Assembly: GCA_026706425.1 (NCBI GenBank)
Contig: JAPOYW010000353.1
Span: 1-11,216, forward strand
DNA: 11,216 nucleotides
Reading direction: 5' to 3'
From: Gammaproteobacteria bacterium
GTDB lineage: Bacteria > Pseudomonadota > Gammaproteobacteria > Pseudomonadales > Azotimanducaceae
Positions 5,394 through 11,216 of the stretch are shown here, one piece after another. How positions within the stretch are numbered: the first letter of the stretch is position 1; every line of letters starts with the position of its first letter. The position numbers were made by a program, and so were the translations under genes. Below the pieces are notes generated by a model. That model did no database searches. It saw nothing but the letters and a program-made list of their open reading frames with translations, and had not been told where the DNA came from.

Positions 5394-8300
5394 CGTCTCC
5401 GCTCGAGAGGATCGGCAATCGGGCCGATGTAATTGAACGCTACGCCGAATCCTCTAATGTGCCTGCCGTCGGCGATGTCGTGTTCACGAAAGTCCCGCTC
5501 AAGCAAGGTGACGATCTTGTTTAGCCCATCTAGTCGGATCAGCCAGTGCCCCTCCGACCGTTTACGAAGAATGCGTCCACTAAAGACTTGCGGATTCCCT
5601 TGCGAGTCCGCGATGCGGTGCCGCCGTACCACTCGGCCCCAATCCTCGAACTCAGTCTCGCGTCCCAACTCGGTGAATATCCGTCGGGCCTCCCTCTCTG
5701 CACCGGTTACCCAAAGCAAGACGGCCTCCAAGTAACGGGTCACGTGCCGAGCCGAGTCGCGAGCGGATCCATTCAAGACACGGAGTATTCTCAACAACTC
5801 TCGCCTTGTCGTACCGTCGTCCGGGATCGGCTGCCGCCTCCCCTGGAAAGGACGATGTCTCATTGCAGCGATCCAACGACACTCGAAGAGCAACGCGAGA
5901 CACCGCTCATCGGCCTTAATCTTCACAAGGTGGGAGTGAAGAAACGTCGCGGCTCGTTCGGCCTTTGACACATCCGTAGCCGAGGCCAACGCCACAGTAT
6001 CACGCGCAAGAGCCGGTGCCATCGCCCTAGCTCGAAGGAAGTACCCTGCGGTAGAGCCGACTTCCTGAAGCCTAACGTACGCTTCCTCAGCCAACTCCTC
6101 ATTACCAAGTACACTGCCAAGCTTCATCTGGCGGACTTGGAATTTCTCTTGTTGCTTCGGTGGCAGAGCTTCCGAGTCAACCTGATCCAGAGTGCTGTAT
6201 ATATCCGCCGTAATTTCAGCCCTCTGAGTATCGCTGAGATCCGCGACCTCTAGCAAATCGGCCGGTGTCCAAAGGCCCACGTCGAGCGGATAGTAAGTGT
6301 CCGTCACGCTGACGGCTTGGCGGATTGCCACTCGCGCTGCCATATACGATGACCAGACGTCTTCGTCCGCCGAGTCTCTCTCCGCGCAGTCGTAAGCCAA
6401 GAAACCATACAACGACGCCCGCTCAACTAGCAGATTCTGCCGTGTTCTGCGACCGGCCCTGATCGTCCCTGAGTCGACTCCGTCAATTGCGACTTGGAGC
6501 GCATCGCGCGCCTCTTCGAGTAAAGGAAGGCGTTCTTTGTCTTCGACAGCGCGGCGACGCACTGCGGCTCGACGAAATGCCGATTCTTGCAGCATCAAAC
6601 TCGCATGCGTGACCCCGAAACGCGTACGCAGATTCGTTAGAGCACGGCCAACATCGACATAGGAGTCAAGATAACGGCTGCCGCGTGGACCCTCCTCTCC
6701 AACTCGATTGAGGAGGTTCAGCAAGAAACCGAGTTCCTGGCTTGCGTCGATTCCAGCCCTGACAGCACCGATGATCTCCAGAAGCCGTTCAGCTTCGCTA
6801 CTGGGGCTGCCTAACCGGCGATCGCAAATCAGCTCGGCCTCAAGTGTAAGCCGTGGACCAACAAGCAGCTCGCTATGTTCCTCGTCGGCCCAGTCCCATC
6901 GAAACAAATCCAGGTTCCTGAACATGTCGGCGATAAAACCAATGTCGGTCCCAGGGAAGTTCTCAGTTACTGTACGCATGAGGAGATTTACTGGGACATG
7001 GCAGTTTAGGTTGCCACAGACCATGACCAGATCGATCAGTCGCCCAGGCGCATCTCTATACTCCAGTGTGCCTTCGAGCTCATCCTCGGACCACACTCCC
7101 TTTGGCGCAGTAAGACCCGCTTCGATGAACTTCGTTGCCATCAGCGTCTTCGGCGGGACAGATTGAACTGTCTTCCCGCGTCCACGAAGCGCTTGTTCAG
7201 TTACCCACGCCTCGTCACTGAGGCCAGCGGCGATCCGCCCTCGACTGGCCGGCAGTAAGCGGTACAGGAGCGCCAGCATGTGAATGTCTTGGAACACAGT
7301 CGGACTCACTCCCTCTGACCCGAAGCGATTGAGCAACTCGGTCAGATCAGTGCGCTCTTCCGGACCAAGCTCGCTTGGAGCTTCGATGTTCTGCTTTCCA
7401 TTGCCCGCGTCGTCTTCCGCCATTCGATACCTTGACCCCACCACAACGACGCGGCGTCCGCCGCTACGCATACTGACCAAAAGGTCTCGGTAACGATCCA
7501 CCTCCTCATTCGCATCGCAGACAACGAGGGTCGCCTGAGCCCCTGCTCTCTCGGCGTCCTCGCAGAACCCCGTGATTTGCTCGGCCTGCGGTATGCGACC
7601 GACCGAATAGAGGACCGCTCCGGCCTTGGATTCGCGAATCCTCGCGACTACGCGGGCCAAGGCGATCGACTTGCCCGTTCCAGATTGTCCATGTACGACG
7701 ACGGGCTCGTCGACGCTAGCGTGGTCCGCGACTGCTTCCCGCACGACATGTAGCAATCGTTGCTCGTAGCGTCGCGTTATCGCGAATCCTCGGCGGACCC
7801 CTTCCACGAGCAGCCGAGGGCCGCCAAGGTCGCCGTGGAATCTACGAAAAGAGTCGTACTCTGTATCGGGACCTTGAGGTGCAAGGAACGCCGTCCACGC
7901 ATCGTCGACTATCGAGGACGCTGCTTCAACCCTCAAGCGCTCCTCAGGCGAGAGTTCCAGCGCTTGGTCGTTGTCGAAGCTGATTTGCCCTGCCTCTTGG
8001 GAGTCTGGCGTTTCTAGTGCTTCCAGTCTGCCGACGGCTAGCAATTCCGATAACGCCGTGCCGAGGCGCCCGTATTCGGCGACGATACGGCCGGAGTCGA
8101 CCGCTGCATCAAAGTCCGCGCGCTCGTCGGTCCCAGATTCGGGTGGTTCGCCAAACCACAGAATTTGATCCGGCGCAGCTCGTCCAAATGTCCCGAGCAC
8201 GTCATCCGTCTTGAGCCAATCGCGGCCCGACAAGATGCCGTCGACAACCACCACCCCAATAGTGGTTGCGGTGTCTAGGATCCGGTTGAGCATCGGAATC

Positions 8301-8854
8301 GCGTGGTTGATGCGTCTGGTGTTCAGTTCGGTTCGGTTGATTGGTGGCCGCGAATCTGCATCCTGCAATCCGGCGAGGCCAAAGAGGCAATAGACCGGTG
8401 GGCGGGACATGCTTCGCACCGCCCGAGGCGTTTCGTTGGCCGCGAGTATCAACTCGGGTTCGCGTCCTTGCCCCTCCACAAGTCCGGTTACTGAGGGGTC
8501 AATGGTTGACGTAAACACTGCGCTCCAAGGCACGTCGGTGAGTGCCGATAGCCATGGAGGAAGCACTCGACGTTTGAATCGTTCGGCCAACCACTCATAG
8601 AAGACGGGCTGCTGGACGCCAGTCTCGGCAAGCAAGGCGGTCCAATCAGACTTTGCACTGCCACGTGCGCCCCTTCTCTTCAGCGCCGCCGCGAGCACCG
8701 GATCTTCAGCGCCGTCAGCCGAGTGGGCATCCTGCCCAAGCACGAGTATTACCGGTCGCCCGTCTTGAATGGCGGAAACAAGGAGGTCTCTAGCGGCTAG
8801 ATTCGACAATGCTGTTTCTCTTCGAAGTTCGATCTTTGCACTATGCCTCACCAT
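5390..8854 (-). CDS. STAND-like NTPase with degenerate SIR2-like N-terminus and OB-like C-terminus
   Basis: 1154 aa from the ATG at 8854; the frame stays open to a TTG at 8884, but that TTG has no ribosome site. Residues 20-240 have a SIR2-like layout: PVILVLGQDAHS (34-45, at the GAGxS loop), VFTSTIDP (113-120, at the TxNxD position), VYCLFGLAG (154-162, at the LHG position) and GVVVVDGILSGRDW (200-213, at the late Gly...Asp strand). The canonical Asn and His are not conserved, so NADase activity is doubtful. The NTPase follows: Walker A GQSGTGKS (389-396), Walker B ATLVVCDANEE (about 439-449) and a VVVVGSRYRM strand near 465. About 600 residues of helical, repeat-like sequence follow as the presumed sensor arm. 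The last 65 residues (GRILRKRSEG to GFGVAFNYIGPIA) look like a cold-shock or OB-type barrel. It forms an operon with the HEPN-like gene (ATGA overlap). Likely role: phage sensor that oligomerises and activates an effector, as in Avs or SIR2-STAND defence proteins (inference). Confidence 0.82.
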   Translation of the reverse strand: MVRHSAKIELRRETALSNLAARDLLVSAIQDGRPVILVLGQDAHSADGAEDPVLAAALKRRGARGSAKSDWTALLAETGVQQPVFYEWLAERFKRRVLPPWLSALTDVPWSAVFTSTIDPSVTGLVEGQGREPELILAANETPRAVRSMSRPPVYCLFGLAGLQDADSRPPINRTELNTRRINHAIPMLNRILDTATTIGVVVVDGILSGRDWLKTDDVLGTFGRAAPDQILWFGEPPESGTDERADFDAAVDSGRIVAEYGRLGTALSELLAVGRLEALETPDSQEAGQISFDNDQALELSPEERLRVEAASSIVDDAWTAFLAPQGPDTEYDSFRRFHGDLGGPRLLVEGVRRGFAITRRYEQRLLHVVREAVADHASVDEPVVVHGQSGTGKSIALARVVARIRESKAGAVLYSVGRIPQAEQITGFCEDAERAGAQATLVVCDANEEVDRYRDLLVSMRSGGRRVVVVGSRYRMAEDDAGNGKQNIEAPSELGPEERTDLTELLNRFGSEGVSPTVFQDIHMLALLYRLLPASRGRIAAGLSDEAWVTEQALRGRGKTVQSVPPKTLMATKFIEAGLTAPKGVWSEDELEGTLEYRDAPGRLIDLVMVCGNLNCHVPVNLLMRTVTENFPGTDIGFIADMFRNLDLFRWDWADEEHSELLVGPRLTLEAELICDRRLGSPSSEAERLLEIIGAVRAGIDASQELGFLLNLLNRVGEEGPRGSRYLDSYVDVGRALTNLRTRFGVTHASLMLQESAFRRAAVRRRAVEDKERLPLLEEARDALQVAIDGVDSGTIRAGRRTRQNLLVERASLYGFLAYDCAERDSADEDVWSSYMAARVAIRQAVSVTDTYYPLDVGLWTPADLLEVADLSDTQRAEITADIYSTLDQVDSEALPPKQQEKFQVRQMKLGSVLGNEELAEEAYVRLQEVGSTAGYFLRARAMAPALARDTVALASATDVSKAERAATFLHSHLVKIKADERCLALLFECRWIAAMRHRPFQGRRQPIPDDGTTRRELLRILRVLNGSARDSARHVTRYLEAVLLWVTGAEREARRIFTELGRETEFEDWGRVVRRHRIADSQGNPQVFSGRILRKRSEGHWLIRLDGLNKIVTLLERDFREHDIADGRHIRGFGVAFNYIGPIADPLERRR

Positions 8855-8953
8855 CCAAAGCCTATTGACGCATCGATGCACCAATTCGTGATGCCGTGGT
8901 CCACGAACGTAACCGGGATGTGCGCGAAGACCCTCGACCTACGCTAGATCGAC

Positions 8954-9538
8954 TCAATCCTCACAGGATCCTTCGTCCTGTCCGAAGGTATGAATGATGT
9001 CACGTTTCGGCGGGAACTCGTCTGGTCTCCACTGCCGTTTGAAATCCTTGCCGCCGAATCTCGCGCACGCATTGTAGATTAGCCATGTCTTGAACCTCCC
9101 CACATTTGCTTCTCGCATCGCCGCCTTCAGCACGTCGTCCGCGAATGTCTTCATTGACCGGGTCGGTGTCTCTTTAGTCACAATCCACGCTTGGTAGAGC
9201 CAATCGTGAACAACACACGCTTCAAGATGCGGGCCTGCCCTGCTTACGAGGAAGCGGCCTATCCTCGGCACGGATGCCAAGTCAGTCTTATACCCACGCG
9301 GAACGCGTATGCGATGCCACACGTACTCCGAGTCACCAGCCTCGTCCTTTCGCGGCCCAGCGTCTATGTCACGCAGCCTAACGGTGCCGCCGTATGGTGT
9401 CGCTACGACATACTTCGCGTCATCTCCCCGCCTTGTCTGTACCGATTCGATCGTCCGGGTCAGATGCAGGTCAGTGCAGTACTTGAACTCGGCCATCTCG
9501 GCCTTGCCGTTCGGATACACGTTCAATCGTTTCCCCAT
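8954..9538 (-). CDS. DUF1353 family protein (phage-type, function unknown)
   Basis: 194 aa from the ATG at 9538. The DUF1353 core is clear: GYKTDLASVPR at 82-92, an EACVVHDWLYQ block at 106-116, an acidic AD pair at 133-134 with AMREANV at 140-146, and a closing aromatic/Gly stretch (YNACARFGG, 155-163). DUF1353 proteins are common in phages and prophages; their function is not established to my knowledge. The first ATG has no recognisable ribosome site. The ATG at 9496 (residue 15) has AAGG five nt upstream and is a good alternative start, giving 180 aa. The protein has no signal peptide. It stands alone, 99 bp upstream of the STAND gene and about 300 bp from the transporter operon. It may be a prophage remnant at the island edge or a third, functionally linked gene. 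Only co-occurrence in other genomes can decide. Confidence 0.85.
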   Translation of the reverse strand: MGKRLNVYPNGKAEMAEFKYCTDLHLTRTIESVQTRRGDDAKYVVATPYGGTVRLRDIDAGPRKDEAGDSEYVWHRIRVPRGYKTDLASVPRIGRFLVSRAGPHLEACVVHDWLYQAWIVTKETPTRSMKTFADDVLKAAMREANVGRFKTWLIYNACARFGGKDFKRQWRPDEFPPKRDIIHTFGQDEGSCED

Positions 9539-9835
9539 GTTTGATTCGACACAAGGCTACTCGCTCCGAGCCGCAGCTATTGCCAAAACACGCTTGGAGT
9601 GAGTCCTCCGACTGCAAATGCGACGGATAGGCAACTGACACAATCGTCGTTGGATTCCTGCGGATCACATCGACACTGGCAACTAGGCTGCGGCAGCGTC
9701 AAGAGCGTACTAGAAACGGGGTGTGGCCGACCACCGGACCTTGTGGCTGCCAGTTCTCAAGACCGGCGCGCGGTGTCCGCGCTGCGATCTTGGCGACGTA
9801 GCGCCGGGTTCTCACTGGCGCGCTCGCTACGTCCC
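9539..9835. other. Gene-free junction between transporter operon and island
   Basis: These 297 bp hold no ORF with family resemblance on either strand. The region next to the permease contains a 9-bp perfect stem-loop (9795-9833) and a split direct repeat, GTTCTCA...GGCGCGC (9753-9771 and 9808-9823, with 5 and 2 intervening nt). I could not identify a convincing sigma-70 promoter for the DUF1353 gene. A TTGACG hexamer occurs on the minus strand near 9700 without a suitable -10 box. The composition change across this gap makes it a candidate island boundary, but no tRNA or attachment-site duplication is visible inside the window. Confidence 0.5.
9795..9833 (-). other. Stem-loop directly after the PotC-type permease gene
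   Basis: On the minus strand GACGTAGCG (9833-9825) and CGCTACGTC (9803-9795) are perfect complements around a 21-nt loop. The loop arms contain a competing GCGCC/GGCGC pairing (9801-9805 with 9817-9821). The structure begins 2 nt after the TAG stop of the permease gene. The following sequence is not T-rich, so it is more likely an mRNA-stabilising hairpin or a factor-dependent terminator than an intrinsic one. Confidence 0.45.
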
Positions 9836-10669
9836 CTATGTCGCTTGCACGGACCGCCGCCGCAGCCACTCCACGGTGAATAGCACCAGCACGGCGAAGA
9901 TGATCAGGAGCGTTGCCACCGCGAGGATCGTCGGGCTGATCTGCTCCCTGATGCCCGACCACATCTGGCGCGGAATCGTGCGTTGCTCCAACCCGCCCAT
10001 CAACAGGACCACCACGACCTCGTCGAAGGACGCCGCGAACGCGAACAGGCCCCCGGAAAAGACCCCAGGGGCAATCAGCGGCAACTGCACTCGCCGGAAC
10101 CGCGTCAGTGGGCCCGCGCCGAGACTCGCTGCGGCACGCATCAGCGTTTGATCGAAACCGGCGAGCGTCGCGGTGACGGTGATCACGACGAACGGCGCAC
10201 CAAGGGCGGCGTGGGCGAGAATCAACCCCAAGTGGGTCTGGGCAAGTCCGAGCTTCGAGTAGAAGAAGAACACCCCCACGGCGACGATGATGACCGGGGT
10301 GATCATCGGCGAGATGAGAATGCCCATGGCCAGTCGCCGGGCGGGCATGGCCGGGTTCGCGAGACCCAGGGCGGCGACGGTGCCGAGGGTGGTGGCGAGC
10401 AGCGTGGCGGCCACGCCGATGATCATACTGTTGACGAGCGCACGTCCCCATTGTTCGTCCTCGACGATGCTGCGGTACCACCTTAAGGACCAGGCATCGG
10501 CATCGAGGCGGAGCATGCCCTCCGTAAAGGTGAAGTACGGCTCGGCGTTGAAGCTCAGGGGCACGATCACGAGGATCGGCGCAACCAGAAAGACGAACGC
10601 GCACGCGCAGAAGCCGACGTAGGCGTAGCGCCCCAGCCTCCTTCCCGCGAATGTCGTCGCGGTGGTCAT
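9836..10669 (-). CDS. PotC-type ABC transporter permease (polyamine-like)
   Basis: 277 aa, a normal length for the PotC/YdcV family of inner-membrane permeases. A membrane segment lies at about 17-39. The conserved block NAEPYFTFTEG(M) (41-52) matches the family's typical N-terminal periplasmic stretch. Further membrane segments lie near 80-103, 113-137, 146-168, 203-225 and 248-267. The EAA loop that contacts the ATPase is AAASLGAGPLTRFRRVQLPL (179-198), with the usual Gly and LP. The start is ATG at 10669, forming an ATGA overlap with the stop of the PotB-type gene. The frame is open much further upstream (to 11167), but that part merely shadows the PotB gene in another frame. With the neighbouring permease it should form the membrane channel of a polyamine or related small cation importer. 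The substrate cannot be read from the permeases. The ATPase and binding protein are presumably beyond the right edge. Confidence 0.92.
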   Translation of the reverse strand: MTTATTFAGRRLGRYAYVGFCACAFVFLVAPILVIVPLSFNAEPYFTFTEGMLRLDADAWSLRWYRSIVEDEQWGRALVNSMIIGVAATLLATTLGTVAALGLANPAMPARRLAMGILISPMITPVIIVAVGVFFFYSKLGLAQTHLGLILAHAALGAPFVVITVTATLAGFDQTLMRAAASLGAGPLTRFRRVQLPLIAPGVFSGGLFAFAASFDEVVVVLLMGGLEQRTIPRQMWSGIREQISPTILAVATLLIIFAVLVLFTVEWLRRRSVQAT

Positions 10670-11216
10670 CCGAGCCGCATCCGGTCGATGCCGACGACCC
10701 GGTCGTAGAGCACGTAGAGCCCGATCACCGCAAGCAGCAGGATCGCCGCCAGCGCCGCCGCCAGACCCCAGTTCAGGGATGTCTGCATGTGGTAGGCGAT
10801 CATGTTGGAGATGAGCTGGCCGCTCTGCCCGCCCACCAGCGCCGGCGTGATGTAGTAGCCGATCGCCAGGATGAACACCAGCAGCGACCCCGCGCCGACG
10901 CCCGGCAGCGTCTGGGGCCAGTAGACCCTTCGGAAAGCCTGCATCGGCGTCGCCCCGAGAGAGGCCGCGGCGTCCATGTGGCGGGCCGGAATCGAACGCA
11001 TCACCGAATACAGCGGCAGCACCATGAACGGCAGCAGCACGTGGGTCATGGTGACGAACGTGCCGGTCATGTTGTAGATCATGGCGATCCGTTCGTTGTC
11101 GGGGACGATTCCCAGCAAGACCAGGATGTCGTTGACGACGCCTTGGTTCTGCAGCAGCACGATCCAAGCCGTCGTGCGCACCAGGAGCGACGTCCAGAAC
11201 GGCACGAGCACCAGCA
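10666..11216 (-). CDS. PotB-type ABC transporter permease, C-terminal part (truncated by window edge)
   Basis: The last 182 residues of a PotB/YdcU-like permease are visible; its N-terminus lies right of the window. The first visible stretch, VPFWTSLLVRTTAWIVLL, is a strongly conserved PotB-family segment, and the frame continues upstream through the edge, so the GTG at 11211 is internal. The EAA motif is AAASLGATPMQAFRRVYWPQ, followed by membrane segments rich in Leu, Ile and Ala (GSLLVFILAIGYYITPALVG and LAAALAAILLLAVIGLYVLY). The stop at 10666 overlaps the PotC-type start by 4 bp, so both permeases are co-translated and should heterodimerise. DNA here is noticeably richer in G and C than the STAND gene region, consistent with native chromosomal backbone. 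Confidence 0.92.
   Translation of the reverse strand, partial: LVLVPFWTSLLVRTTAWIVLLQNQGVVNDILVLLGIVPDNERIAMIYNMTGTFVTMTHVLLPFMVLPLYSVMRSIPARHMDAAASLGATPMQAFRRVYWPQTLPGVGAGSLLVFILAIGYYITPALVGGQSGQLISNMIAYHMQTSLNWGLAAALAAILLLAVIGLYVLYDRVVGIDRMRLG

Noticed and set aside
9599..9883. 94-codon plus-strand frame in the gap beside the permease genes
   Set aside because: No domain resemblance, no ribosome site, and it runs into the antisense of the permease gene.
9836..11167. 443-aa version of the PotC-type permease
   Set aside because: The extra 166 residues are the PotB gene read in another frame; the ATG at 10669 with the ATGA overlap gives the normal family length.

Overview
The window is GC-rich DNA, and every credible gene lies on the minus strand, so transcription runs from right to left. 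The two ABC permease genes at the right edge look like proteobacterial (Pseudomonadota) polyamine or spermidine/putrescine transporter genes. That is my best guess for the host lineage, from resemblance only. No tRNA, rRNA, integrase, insertion sequence or CRISPR array is visible.

Right edge (about 9836-11216): chromosomal backbone, with a PotB-type permease (cut by the window end) overlapping a PotC-type permease by 4 bp, followed by a stem-loop. Next comes a gap of about 300 bp without a gene, then a small DUF1353 gene of the kind often found in phages (8954-9538). To the left the base composition becomes visibly less GC-rich, and the rest reads as a defence island.

Middle (4455-8854): a two-gene operon joined by an ATGA overlap. 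The first product is a STAND-like NTPase of about 1154 aa. It has a degenerate N-terminal SIR2-like domain that lacks the catalytic His and Asn signature, a clear P-loop, a long helical region and an OB-fold-like C-terminus. The second product (312 aa) has a HEPN-like R-x4-H motif (R90-H95) and a C-terminal segment resembling the tail of tRNA nucleotidyltransferases (CCA-adding enzymes). I infer a sensor plus RNase (possibly tRNA-directed) abortive-infection module. It is the best candidate here for an undescribed system.

Between the operons (4122-4454) is an intergenic region rich in dyad symmetry, with a 16-bp and a 10-bp perfect palindrome and a possible promoter.

Left (1-4121): a DUF499 ATPase, DUF3780 protein and DUF1156-type DNA methyltransferase operon. 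These three families recur together in an anti-phage methylase/ATPase/helicase system. The methyltransferase starts at TTG and is cut by the left window edge. A helicase and perhaps a nuclease gene would be expected beyond it.
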